From Gordonia zhenghanii (GTDB lineage: Bacteria; Actinomycetota; Actinomycetes; Mycobacteriales; Mycobacteriaceae): DNA of 64,000 nucleotides. Positions 43,916 to 52,539 of the stretch are shown here, piece by piece; position 1 is the stretch's first letter, and each line of letters starts with the position of its first letter. Below the pieces are notes generated by a model. That model saw nothing but the letters and a program-made list of their open reading frames with translations, was not told where the DNA came from and did no database searches. The stretch is from NCBI RefSeq assembly GCF_021738965.1, contig NZ_JAKKOQ010000012.1, positions 62,001-126,000 on the forward strand, in the 5' to 3' direction. Made by a program: the position numbers and the translations under genes.

Positions 43916-45150
43916 ATACCGTGAAGAATCCGAGCGCCAAGAAGTGGGGGTGGGCGTTCCTCGCCCTACTGGTGATCGCCGCAGCCGTGTTCTCCTACTT
44001 CCTCGTGCCGCGGGTGACGACCGATCGCCTGACGGTGATCTTCCCGTCCGCGGCAGGCCTCTACCCGGGCGACGACGTCCGGGTCCTCGGCATCCCCGTC
44101 GGGTCCGTCGAATCGATCACGCCGCGCGCCGAGGACGTCGTGGTCCACTTGCGGGTGGATCGCTCCCAGTCGATCCCGGCGAGTGCACAGGCCGTCGTCC
44201 TCAACCAGAGCCTGGTCTCGGGACGCTTCGTTCAACTCACCCCGCCGTACACGGACGGACCGCGGCTCGGCGACGGCGCGACGATCCCGATCGAGCGGAC
44301 CGCAGTGCCCGTCGAGTGGAACGAGATCGAACAGCAACTGCTCGAGGTGTCCGAGCAGCTCAAACCGTCGGTGGACGAGGTCAGCGGACCACTCGGCGAC
44401 ACCGTGAGCGCGGCAGCGAAGAACCTGTCCGGGCAAGGGGAGACCCTGCACGACACGTTGTCGTCCCTGTCGGCGGCGCTGCGCACCGTCTCCGACGGCC
44501 GCACCGACCTGTTCAGCACGGTGAAGAATCTCCAGATCTTCGTCAGTGCTCTCGCTGACAGCGACGCGCAGATCGTGTCCTTCAACAAACGGATGGTGTC
44601 GGTGACGAGCATTCTCGACGCGAACCGGGACGACATCGCCGGAGCGATGGACAGCCTGGACTCCTCTCTGGGGCAAGTCCAGACGTTCATCGCCGACAAC
44701 CGCGGCGGGATGACCGACGCGCTCACCCGGCTCGGCGACGTCACCGAGACCCTCGCCGCTCACCGGGACAACATCGCGCAGGTGCTGCACACCGCCCCGA
44801 CCGCGCTGGCGAACCTGAACAACATCTATCAACCGGCGCAGAACTCGGTGGTCTCGGCGCTCGCGATGAGCAACTTCGCGAACCCGGTGCAGTTCATCTG
44901 CTCGTCGATCGCCGCAGCCGAGGCGACTACCGCCGAGCGCGGCGCGAAACTGTGTGTGAAGTACCTCGGCCCGCTGCTTCGGCTGCTCACCATGGACTAT
45001 CCGCCCCTGTCGAGCAATCCGACCCGTGGCGTCGGCGCGAAGCCGGACCAACTCGTCTACTCCGGCGTCACGCCGCCAGCCGGGCAGAAGAGCTCCGGAA
45101 GTCGACCGACCTCGGTCAAGGAGATGCTCGTGCCGGGAGGCCGACGATGA
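43912..45150 (+). CDS. mceD: MCE-family protein MceD
   Basis: 412 residues from GTG overlapping the mceC stop. Helix 15-34 (WAFLALLVIAAAVFSYFLV), MCE domain LTVIFPSAAGLYPGDDVRVLGIPVGSVESI, long coiled region, then IYQPAQNSVVSALAMSNFANPVQFICSSIAAAE, characteristic of MceD. The C-terminal tail is Pro/Ser-rich and shorter than in M. tuberculosis Mce1D. Confidence 0.93.
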   Translation: MNTVKNPSAKKWGWAFLALLVIAAAVFSYFLVPRVTTDRLTVIFPSAAGLYPGDDVRVLGIPVGSVESITPRAEDVVVHLRVDRSQSIPASAQAVVLNQSLVSGRFVQLTPPYTDGPRLGDGATIPIERTAVPVEWNEIEQQLLEVSEQLKPSVDEVSGPLGDTVSAAAKNLSGQGETLHDTLSSLSAALRTVSDGRTDLFSTVKNLQIFVSALADSDAQIVSFNKRMVSVTSILDANRDDIAGAMDSLDSSLGQVQTFIADNRGGMTDALTRLGDVTETLAAHRDNIAQVLHTAPTALANLNNIYQPAQNSVVSALAMSNFANPVQFICSSIAAAEATTAERGAKLCVKYLGPLLRLLTMDYPPLSSNPTRGVGAKPDQLVYSGVTPPAGQKSSGSRPTSVKEMLVPGGRR

Positions 45151-46286
45151 CCGGGCGGCTCGGACGGGCGACCTCGGTGGTGCTCTTGATCGTGGCGACC
45201 CTCGTCGCATTGTCGGGGTGCAGTTGGCGCGGACTCAACTCGCTGCCGTTGCCCGGAACCCACGGCCGCGGCGACGGCGCATGGACGGTCCAGATCGAGA
45301 TGCCCGACGTCACGACCATCGACCGGAACTCCGAGGTCCTCGTCGACGACATCGCGGTCGGCCGAGTCAGCGACCTCGCACTTCGCGACGGTCACGCCGT
45401 GGTCACCGTCAGTCTCGACGACGGCGTCGCGTTGCCCGCCAACACCGTCGCGAAGATCGGTCAGACCACACTGCTCGGGTCGGCGCACGTCGAACTCGGA
45501 GCCCCCGACAACGGCGCGGTCGGTCGATTGCGGGACGGCGACACGATTCCGATCGACGACGCCGGAGCCTATCCGACCACTGAGCAGACCCTCGCCTCGG
45601 TGGCCCTGGTCCTCGGTGGCGGTGGCCTCGATCAGGTGCGCACGATCACCACCGAACTCAACGCCGCGCTCGGCGGCCGCACCGATGCCGCCCGGCGGGT
45701 CCTGAGCGGACTGAACCGGTTGCTCGGCGGTCTCAACGAGCAGATCGACTCGATCACCGACGCCATCGACTCCCTCGACGACCTGTCGTCGCGCCTCGCC
45801 GCGCAGCACGAGCGGATCGGTGAGGCGATCGATGCGCTCGCCCCGGCGCTCGACGCCGTCGCCGACCGGCGCGGCCAGCTGTCGCAGACGCTGATCAGGC
45901 TCGGCGACTTCTCCGACACGGCGCACGGCATCGTCCGAGCATCGGGCGACGAGATGCGCACCGACTTGAAGGCACTGCCCCCGATCCTGAAGGGGCTCGC
46001 CGACTCCGGGAAGTCGCTCACCGAGTCGTCGCGCTACCTGCTGACCTATCCGTTCCCGATCGACGTGGCGCAGAACGTCGTCCGCGGCGACTACGCGAAC
46101 GGTCAGGTGACCCTGGATCTGCGGTTGGCGACCCTCGACAAGGCTCTGCTGATCGGCACTCCTCTCGAAGGAATGCTCTCGGGTCTGGAAGGGGTGCTCG
46201 GGAAGGCTGCCCCGGCGACGGCGAGCAGACGCGGCGACGCGCCGCCACTCAAGGATCTGCTGAATCCGGGAAGGCGACCCCGATGA
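45147..46286 (+). CDS. mceE: MCE-family lipoprotein MceE (LprK/LprN type)
   Basis: 379 residues. Lipoprotein signal 1-24 with lipobox LSGC, as expected for the E subunit alone. MCE domain WTVQIEMPDVTTIDRNSEVLVDDIAVGRV, coiled helical region, and the conserved YLLTYPFPIDVAQNVVRGDYAN near 300. Coupled on both sides by four-base overlaps. Confidence 0.94.
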   Translation: MTGRLGRATSVVLLIVATLVALSGCSWRGLNSLPLPGTHGRGDGAWTVQIEMPDVTTIDRNSEVLVDDIAVGRVSDLALRDGHAVVTVSLDDGVALPANTVAKIGQTTLLGSAHVELGAPDNGAVGRLRDGDTIPIDDAGAYPTTEQTLASVALVLGGGGLDQVRTITTELNAALGGRTDAARRVLSGLNRLLGGLNEQIDSITDAIDSLDDLSSRLAAQHERIGEAIDALAPALDAVADRRGQLSQTLIRLGDFSDTAHGIVRASGDEMRTDLKALPPILKGLADSGKSLTESSRYLLTYPFPIDVAQNVVRGDYANGQVTLDLRLATLDKALLIGTPLEGMLSGLEGVLGKAAPATASRRGDAPPLKDLLNPGRRPR

Positions 46287-47665
46287 ACCTACGACGCTCC
46301 ACCGTGATCCGGCTGATCGTCTTCGCGGCCATCGCCGTGCTCGCGCTCGGGGTCGTGGCCGTCCAGTATGCGCAGTTGCCGCAGCAGGCAGGATTGGACC
46401 GCTACACGGTCGCTGTCGAGATGGACGACGCGGGCGGTCTGTACCCGAATGCGAACGTCACCTACCGCGGCGTCACCGTCGGCCGCGTCGCCGGAGTGGC
46501 GAGCACCAGGACCGGGGCCAGCGCGGAACTGTCGATGCGCTCCGGGACGTCTGTCCCGGCCGACGTCGATGTGCACGTGAACCCGATGTCCGCAGTCGGC
46601 GAGATGTACGTCGATCTCGTGCCGAGGCGCGCAGGCGGCGGCGACCTGCACGAGGGCTCCCGGATCGACGCCGACCGGGTGACGGTGTCCGTCGACGCAG
46701 GTCGAGTGCTCGGCTCAGTGAACGAACTGCTCGCCTCGGTCCCCCAGGACGACCTCACCACCGTGATCGACGAGAGCTTCACCGCGCTGAAGGGGCAGGG
46801 GCCCGCGCTGCGCACCCTGATCGGCTCGGTGACGAAGATCCTCGGCGAGGCCCGCGCGGCCGACGACCCGACCGGCAGGCTGATCGACGAGCTCGGCCCG
46901 CTGCTGCACACCCAAGAGGTGTCCGGCGCCGCGATCACCGCCTGGGCGGGCTCGCTCGCGCGGATCACCGGGACCGTCGCCGACTCCGACGCCGATGTGC
47001 GCGGCGTGCTCGATCAGGCGGGACCCGCCGCGAAGGAGGCGACCGCCGCCTTCAACGACTTCGAGCCACTGCTGCCGATGCTGCTGTCGAATCTGGTGAC
47101 GGTCGAGCAGGTCGGCGCGGTCTACAACCCGGCTCTCGAACAGATCCTGGTGCTGTTCCCGCCGTTGATCGCGGCATCTCAGGGCGCCGGGATCGTCAAT
47201 GCCGACGATCCGGGGCAGAACACCTTCTTCACCATGGAACTCAACGATCCGCCGCCCTGCATCGAAGGATTCCTTCCGCCGTCCGAACGTCGATCGCCGA
47301 CCGACCTGAGTCCGGCCCCGGCGCCGAAAGACCTGTACTGCAAGGTGGATCCGGACGATCCGCGGTCGGTGCGCGGCGCGCGCAACCTGCCGTGCATCGA
47401 GTATCCGGGCTATCGAGCGGCGACCGTTGCGCTGTGCCGGACGAAGGCGGGCGCCGCCGAGCCCGGGACGGCTTCGCGAGCCTCGGGCGAGCCCGCGGCG
47501 AAGCGAGGGACCACGCGTACCCGGCGTGCCGCGAAGATGACCGGGTACGACCCGACCCGCGGGGAGTATCTGGGCGCCGACGGCGTCACTTACAAGGTGG
47601 CCGGGCTGACCGGCGAAGCCCGGGGCGAACCGCCGACGCTGAGGGCGATGCTGACCGGTCGTTGA
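46283..47665 (+). CDS. mceF: MCE-family protein MceF
   Basis: 460 residues. Helix 9-27, MCE domain YTVAVEMDDAGGLYPNANVTYRGVTVGRV, helical part, then a C-terminal tail of about 130 residues with several cysteines (PPPCIEGF, LYCKVDP, LPCIEYPG, ALCRTK) ending in a basic stretch and MTGYDPTRGEYLGADGVTY, the classical MceF ending. Last gene of the mce operon; a 100-base gap leads to the lipase. Confidence 0.93.
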   Translation: MNLRRSTVIRLIVFAAIAVLALGVVAVQYAQLPQQAGLDRYTVAVEMDDAGGLYPNANVTYRGVTVGRVAGVASTRTGASAELSMRSGTSVPADVDVHVNPMSAVGEMYVDLVPRRAGGGDLHEGSRIDADRVTVSVDAGRVLGSVNELLASVPQDDLTTVIDESFTALKGQGPALRTLIGSVTKILGEARAADDPTGRLIDELGPLLHTQEVSGAAITAWAGSLARITGTVADSDADVRGVLDQAGPAAKEATAAFNDFEPLLPMLLSNLVTVEQVGAVYNPALEQILVLFPPLIAASQGAGIVNADDPGQNTFFTMELNDPPPCIEGFLPPSERRSPTDLSPAPAPKDLYCKVDPDDPRSVRGARNLPCIEYPGYRAATVALCRTKAGAAEPGTASRASGEPAAKRGTTRTRRAAKMTGYDPTRGEYLGADGVTYKVAGLTGEARGEPPTLRAMLTGR

Positions 47666-47745
47666 ACAGCGGCGAATCTGCTGCGGGCGTCGACCTGTTG
47701 CTGTTACTGTCCGTCTGCGCACGGCAAGGGGGGTCGGGGGAGACG

Positions 47746-47769
47746 ATGCAGGAGGGTCTGGGGAGATGA
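47746..47769 (+). CDS. Seven-codon leader ORF before the lipase
   Basis: ATG 47746, product MQEGLGR, with GGGGGAG just upstream; its TGA overlaps the lipase ATG. The lipase also has its own GGGGAG, so coupling is optional. Low certainty. Confidence 0.25.
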   Translation: MQEGLGR

Positions 47770-48728
47770 CACGCTTCACTCGGACGGTGATGCTTGTGGT
47801 GGTGGCGGTGACGGCCCTGATGGTGTCGGTGGTGACCGGGCCAGGCGCAGCGCAGGCGGAGCCGAAGCTGCCGGAGAACTACAACTTCTTCGGAGGCATC
47901 CCGCACGAACTGTCCCACCCCAACGGGTCACTGCCGGGTTCGAACGACTTCGACTGCGAACCGACCAAGGCCCATCCGAATCCCGTGGTGCTCACCCATG
48001 GCACGGGCGGTGGTGCGCAGACCAATTGGGGAGCGTATGTCCCGATGCTCAAGAACGCCGGGTTCTGCGTTTTCGCGCTCACCTACGGCTCGTACCCCGG
48101 AGCTCCATGGCCGCTGAATCAGATCGGCGGAACCCAGCCGCTGGAGAAGAGTGCCGCGGAGTTGAAAGTCTTCGTCGACAAGGTTCGCAAGGCTACGGGC
48201 GCCGAGAAGGTCGACATCGTCGGTCATTCACAGGGCACGATCATGCCTTCGTACTATGCGAAGTTCCTCGGCGGCCGCGACAAGATCGACAAGTACGTGT
48301 CGTTGGCCCCGCTGTGGCGAGGAACGTACGGGTTCGCGGGCGACCTGATTCTGCCGGTCGCGAAGCGACTGGGGATCCCCGAGCAGAAGGTGACTCCCAT
48401 CTTCAGTTCCCTCGGTCAGATGCTCGGCGGTTCGCAGTTCATCAAGAAACTGTGGGCAGACGGCGGACCGTATCTGCCGGGCATCGACTACACCAACATC
48501 TCGACTCGCTATGACGAGGCCGTGGTGCCGTACACCAGCGGTCAGGTCGCAGGCGGACCCGGTCGAAGCGTGAAGAACATCGTCGTCCAAGACGGCTGCG
48601 CTCAGGACTACTCCGAGCACGCCGGGATCGCCGGTTCCAAGCGGGCAGCCTACTTCGTGTACAACGCGCTCGATCCCGAGCACCCGCGGACGGTGCCGTG
48701 CCGGTTCGCAGCGCCGTTCACCGGCTGA
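47766..48728 (+). CDS. Secreted lipase/esterase (class 2 lipase-like)
   Basis: 320 residues. Signal peptide 1-31 ending AAQA. Oxyanion strand VVLTHGTGGG, nucleophile S155 in IVGHSQGT, aspartate in the VPYTSGQ region and histidine in DYSEHAGI. Four or more cysteines (DFDCEP, AGFCVFAL, QDGCAQD, VPCRF) could form disulfides. Similar to secreted lipases of Mycobacteriales that release fatty acids outside. Follows mceF and would feed the MCE importer. The paralogue at 36306 has lost the serine. Confidence 0.9.
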   Translation: MTRFTRTVMLVVVAVTALMVSVVTGPGAAQAEPKLPENYNFFGGIPHELSHPNGSLPGSNDFDCEPTKAHPNPVVLTHGTGGGAQTNWGAYVPMLKNAGFCVFALTYGSYPGAPWPLNQIGGTQPLEKSAAELKVFVDKVRKATGAEKVDIVGHSQGTIMPSYYAKFLGGRDKIDKYVSLAPLWRGTYGFAGDLILPVAKRLGIPEQKVTPIFSSLGQMLGGSQFIKKLWADGGPYLPGIDYTNISTRYDEAVVPYTSGQVAGGPGRSVKNIVVQDGCAQDYSEHAGIAGSKRAAYFVYNALDPEHPRTVPCRFAAPFTG

Positions 48729-49364
48729 TCAGATCGGCTTGAAGGCCTCGATCAGCCAGCGACCGTCCTCCTGACGGACCAGACCGACTCGGACCGCGGT
48801 CGCCGTGGTGGTCGGCTTGTCGTTCGGCTGTTGCGACGCGACCTGCTGGGTGACGAAGACGAGAGCCTCGGCGTCGTCCTTCTCGATGCTGATCAATGAG
48901 ACGCCGGAGACGTTGACCGAAGAGCTCAAGCCGCGGTCGCGAGCGGCGGGCAGCACATCGGTGCGGGCGAGTGACCGGTACTCGTCGGCGAAACCGCCGG
49001 TCAACAATCGCTGGGTCGCATCGACGTCGGCCTGCGCGGTGTCGGCGTGATACGTCAGGATCGCGGTGGCCCCGGTGCGGGCAGCGGCCAGCACCGTCGG
49101 CCGGGCGTCGTTCACCTGCTCGCTGCTGCGGTGCTCGATCCAGAAGAACAGACTCAACCCGGCCAGCACGACGATCAACGTCGCGGCCACCGCCCAGAGC
49201 ACGGGACGCAGCCATCGGCGCTCGGCCGGTGGAGAATCGGCTGAGGGGGAGTCGGCTGAGGGGGAATCGGTAGCGGGGGAGTCGGGGGTCCCCGCGTCGT
49301 CGAGTTCCGGCTTCTCGTCAGTATCAGTCTCGTCGAGATCTGGCTTGCCTGCTGTGTCGGTCAT
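48729..49364 (-). CDS. MCE-associated membrane protein (second of pair)
   Basis: 211 residues from ATG 49364 overlapping its partner's stop; a longer frame to 49433 is not supported. Acidic, repetitive N-terminus with four SADSP-like units, one membrane helix (about 54-76, VLWAVAATLIVVLAGLSLFFWI), and an extracytoplasmic alpha/beta domain of the Mas (NTF2-like) type. Mas proteins stabilise or assist MCE complexes. The stop abuts the lipase stop (TGATCA). Confidence 0.85.
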   Translation of the reverse strand: MTDTAGKPDLDETDTDEKPELDDAGTPDSPATDSPSADSPSADSPPAERRWLRPVLWAVAATLIVVLAGLSLFFWIEHRSSEQVNDARPTVLAAARTGATAILTYHADTAQADVDATQRLLTGGFADEYRSLARTDVLPAARDRGLSSSVNVSGVSLISIEKDDAEALVFVTQQVASQQPNDKPTTTATAVRVGLVRQEDGRWLIEAFKPI

Positions 49365-49933
49365 ACCGCGAAGTCCACCTTCTCGATCAGGATCCGGTCG
49401 TCGCCGTGCTGCAGATGCACTCGGAGCCGCCACACTCGCGGCTCTTCCTGAGCGCCGGAGCCGTTGGTGACCAGTGACGTGGCGGAGACGAGAAGCCTCG
49501 CCGCGTGCTCGTCCGAGGTCTCGATGCCGACCGCGTTGACGGTGCCCTTGCTCGTCACCTTCATCTGTTTGACGACGTCGATGAAGTCTTTCGACCGGCC
49601 AGCGAAGTCGGCGCGGAACTCGCCGGTCGAGCCCTCCAGGATCCGGTCCACATCGCGGTCGGCGCGGTCGGCGCTGACCGAGATCACGTTGAGGACGCCT
49701 TGACGCGCAGCGTCGACGTACTGGGCGTCGAGCTGCTCGCGGTCACGGTCTGAGACATACCAACTCGCGGTGAACCCGGTGGCCACGGCCAACGCGAGGA
49801 TCACTGCGCCGATCGCGATCCCGGTGATCAGGCCGCGTCGAGTGCCCGAATCGGGTTCGGCGGGCGAGTCTGGTTCGGGCGAGTCTGGACCCGCCTCATC
49901 AGCAGTCGTCGGTGTCTCGTCACTGTGCGTCAT
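49361..49933 (-). CDS. MCE-associated membrane protein (first of pair)
   Basis: 190 residues. Same plan as its partner: acidic PDSPEPDSP-rich start, one helix at 35-57 (LITGIAIGAVILALAVATGF), and a Mas domain (QGVLNVISVSADRADRDVDRILEGSTGEF). Diverges from the catabolic operon at 50046; the shared gap contains the right-hand operator. The two Mas genes run toward the mce operon rather than with it. Confidence 0.85.
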   Translation of the reverse strand: MTHSDETPTTADEAGPDSPEPDSPAEPDSGTRRGLITGIAIGAVILALAVATGFTASWYVSDRDREQLDAQYVDAARQGVLNVISVSADRADRDVDRILEGSTGEFRADFAGRSKDFIDVVKQMKVTSKGTVNAVGIETSDEHAARLLVSATSLVTNGSGAQEEPRVWRLRVHLQHGDDRILIEKVDFAV

Positions 49934-49972
49934 CAGCCCTCATCGTGCGCAGTCGTCTCGATTGATGAAACC

Positions 49973-49991
49973 GTACCATACGGTATGGTAC
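49973..49991. promoter_or_regulatory. TetR-type operator, right copy
   Basis: GTACCATAC-G-GTATGGTAC, a 19-base odd palindrome with the same 13-base core as at 37158. It lies 40 bases before the MCE-associated pair and 55 before the hydrolase operon, so one site can serve both directions. Confidence 0.82.
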
Positions 49992-50045
49992 CGTCTCGGT
50001 CTGTGACCTGAGCCTCACCCGAGGCGTCAGCGAAAGGAGACTCTT

Positions 50046-51245
50046 TTGTCCTCTGCAGGATCGGTGTCGACGCCCACGGTCGACCACTTCCAACGCATCC
50101 CGTTCTCGCCGGCCACCGACGGTCGCGTCGAATCTCATTCCGGTCTGACTCGGCACTATCCGACGTTGCACGGGAATCTGGTCGCGTTGCCCGATCACTC
50201 CACGGAGGTGGGTCTGGTGATGTGCCATCCGGCGTCGAACTTCCTGAGCCACTTCCTACTGCACGGCTTCGCCGAAGCCGGTCTGCCGATCATGGGAGTC
50301 AACACCCGGTACTCGACAAACGAGCCCGCGCTCATCATGGAACGAGCGGCCGCCGATCTGGGCTGCGCGGTCCGCTGGATGCGCGAAGAACTCGGCTTCG
50401 AGAAGGTGGTGCTGCTCGGCTTCAGCGGCGGGGGATCACTGTCGGCCTTCTATCAGAGCCAGGCGCTCAATCCGACGGTCACCCAGACTCCGGCGGGCGA
50501 CCCGGAAGACCTGACCGGGATGGTTCCGGCCGACGGTCTGGCCTTCGTCGGCGCGCATCCCGGCCGCGCGCGAGTCCTGCGGAACTGGATCGACGGCTCC
50601 GTCGTCGACGAGACCGATCCGTACGCGACCGACGAGACGGTCGATCTCTACGCCACAGACCGCGCCGTGCCATTGGATCGGGAATGGGTGCAGACCTACC
50701 GGGACGCTCAACTCGCACGCATCCGCCGCATCGACAGCTGGGCGCTGGATCAGCTCGACGAGCTGGAGCGTCGTGGCGCGGCAGACCGGGCCTTCGTGGT
50801 CCACCGCACCGTCGCCGACCCCCGCTACCTGGACATGACTCTGGATCCGAGCGATCGACAGCCGGGCAGCATGTACGGCGACCCGCAGACCGCGAACCTG
50901 GCGGCGGGCGGGCTGGCTCGCTTCTCAACGGTGCGGGCATGGCTGAGCACGTGGAGCTACGACCTGACGAACGCCGACGCCGTGCGAAACCTGACCACCG
51001 TGAACACTCCGACGTTGGTCGCGGCACTGCGCGCCGACCAGGCGGCGTTCGTCAGCGACTCGGAGGCGATGTACGAGGCCAGCGCCGACCCCGACGTGGA
51101 GTACATCGGACTGAACGACCTGAGTCACTACTGCGTCGACCAACCCGACGGCGTTCCCCGGATCGTCGACACAGTCAGCGGATGGATGAGGCGGCGCGGG
51201 CTGCTCGCAGGTTCGGCCGGGCGAGGACAGGAGGCGACGGCATGA
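50046..51245 (+). CDS. Alpha/beta-hydrolase, first gene of the catabolic operon
   Basis: 399 residues from TTG 50046, which has AAAGGAG at ideal spacing. Nucleophile motif VVLLGFSGGGSLSAF, histidine in NDLSHYCVD; triad plausible. No signal peptide, so cytoplasmic. Similar to large esterase-like hydrolases in aromatic and steroid catabolic clusters, with the pattern VGLVMCHPASNFLSHFLLHGFAEAGLP. Its stop overlaps the DUF2236 gene (ATGA). Probably releases an acid or alcohol from an imported ester. Confidence 0.82.
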   Translation: MSSAGSVSTPTVDHFQRIPFSPATDGRVESHSGLTRHYPTLHGNLVALPDHSTEVGLVMCHPASNFLSHFLLHGFAEAGLPIMGVNTRYSTNEPALIMERAAADLGCAVRWMREELGFEKVVLLGFSGGGSLSAFYQSQALNPTVTQTPAGDPEDLTGMVPADGLAFVGAHPGRARVLRNWIDGSVVDETDPYATDETVDLYATDRAVPLDREWVQTYRDAQLARIRRIDSWALDQLDELERRGAADRAFVVHRTVADPRYLDMTLDPSDRQPGSMYGDPQTANLAAGGLARFSTVRAWLSTWSYDLTNADAVRNLTTVNTPTLVAALRADQAAFVSDSEAMYEASADPDVEYIGLNDLSHYCVDQPDGVPRIVDTVSGWMRRRGLLAGSAGRGQEATA

Positions 51246-52510
51246 CCGTTCAGCAGGACGAGATCCGCAGCGTTCGATCCGCGCCCACGGCCTTCCCGTA
51301 TCGGGCGACGATGTCACGGCCGGTGATCCGCCGTGCTCGGAAAGTCGCCAAACGACTGACCGGCGCCGACATCTTCCCGACGACCGAGCAACTCGAAGCG
51401 TTCGCAGGCGACATGTACGCGGGCGATCCAGTGGCCGAGCGGTTCGTCGACGAGGTCCTCTACGGCGAGATCGGCATGGAGGAAGGGCGCGCGATGCTCA
51501 AACGCGCCCTCGCCGACGGGCTCGACAGCATCGAGAACCCACCGCCGTCGATGGTGGAACTGTTCACCGAATTCGAGCAGATCCCCGAGTGGGTCGATCC
51601 GGCCACGGTCGAAGCCGGCGCCCGCATCTGGCGTCGGTGGGGGACCTTCCTGTTCAGTGTCGCGGGCGGCGAGACGCTGGAGATGTACACCGAAGCCGCC
51701 GTCGCGACGCCGCTGTCGTTGGCCGGTGGATACGCGGGTGACAACGCGCTGCGGCGCTTCCTGGAGACCTCACGGTTCTGGATCGACGTCTCCGAACCGG
51801 GCGGTCTGCTGACGCCGGGAAGCAAAGGCCGCGCCACCGCGATGCTGGTGCGCGTCATGCACGTCTCGGTGCGACGCCGCGTCGCCGACCATCCCGAATG
51901 GCACTCGGAGAAATGGGGTCTGCCGATCAGCCAGGCCTACATGCTGCTCACCCTGCTCGGCGGCAGTGTGGTGCCGGGGCTGGCGTTGTGGATCCTCGGG
52001 GTGCAGACCACCCGCAAGGAGATCTACGATCTGATCCACTTCCAGCGGTACATGGGACACATCGTCGGGGTGCGCAACACCTGGTACCCGGAGACCATCG
52101 CCGACAGTCTGCGACTGCTCGCCATCGTCGGCACCGCCCGCAGCTACGACGCGGGACCGGGCGGGGTCGAACTCATCGAGTCCTTCCCCCAGGCCTTCGC
52201 CCCGCGCGACGACCACACCGGGCTGCAACGACTGCGCGAACACTACAACGCGGCGATCTACGCGACATACGCGCGGCTGTTCATGTTCCCGCAGACCTAC
52301 GCCAAGCACGACATGCCGAACGCCCTGCCCGGTCTCGCGTGGGTCGCTGCTCGATTCCCCGCGGTCGCCGTGGTCGAGACGCTGCGGCGCATTCCGCCGC
52401 TGGGACGTGTGCACGAGAAGGTCATGCGCTGGCACCGAGAGAACTGGTATCGCGCCCAGATGTCCGACCGCGAAGCCGAATTCGACGCGTCCGGAGCGTT
52501 GCGCCGATGA
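51242..52510 (+). CDS. DUF2236 (MpaB/latex-clearing-type) oxygenase-like protein
   Basis: 422 residues. DUF2236 core between about 130 and 330, with [34 protein letters not shown] (arginine and candidate haem histidine) and [18 protein letters not shown]. The family includes the b-type haem rubber oxygenase Lcp of Gordonia and Streptomyces and mycophenolic acid MpaB. Unlike secreted Lcp it has no Tat signal, so it acts inside the cell. Substrate unknown; oxidative cleavage of an isoprenoid or alkyl chain is a possibility. Confidence 0.8.
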   Translation: MTVQQDEIRSVRSAPTAFPYRATMSRPVIRRARKVAKRLTGADIFPTTEQLEAFAGDMYAGDPVAERFVDEVLYGEIGMEEGRAMLKRALADGLDSIENPPPSMVELFTEFEQIPEWVDPATVEAGARIWRRWGTFLFSVAGGETLEMYTEAAVATPLSLAGGYAGDNALRRFLETSRFWIDVSEPGGLLTPGSKGRATAMLVRVMHVSVRRRVADHPEWHSEKWGLPISQAYMLLTLLGGSVVPGLALWILGVQTTRKEIYDLIHFQRYMGHIVGVRNTWYPETIADSLRLLAIVGTARSYDAGPGGVELIESFPQAFAPRDDHTGLQRLREHYNAAIYATYARLFMFPQTYAKHDMPNALPGLAWVAARFPAVAVVETLRRIPPLGRVHEKVMRWHRENWYRAQMSDREAEFDASGALRR

Positions 52511-52539
52511 CCGACGACTACCGAAAGGGACTCCTATGA
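52507..52539 (+). CDS. Ten-codon link ORF between DUF2236 gene and hmgA
   Basis: [10 protein letters not shown]: its ATG overlaps the upstream stop (ATGA) and its TGA overlaps the hmgA ATG (ATGA). The hmgA ribosome site AAAGGGA lies inside it. It would pass ribosomes from one gene to the next. Could equally be chance in a gap kept open. Confidence 0.35.
   Translation: MTDDYRKGLL

Noticed and set aside
43966..45210. 414-codon minus-strand frame across mceD
   Set aside because: Mirror frame of mceD, no recognisable motif or ribosome site.
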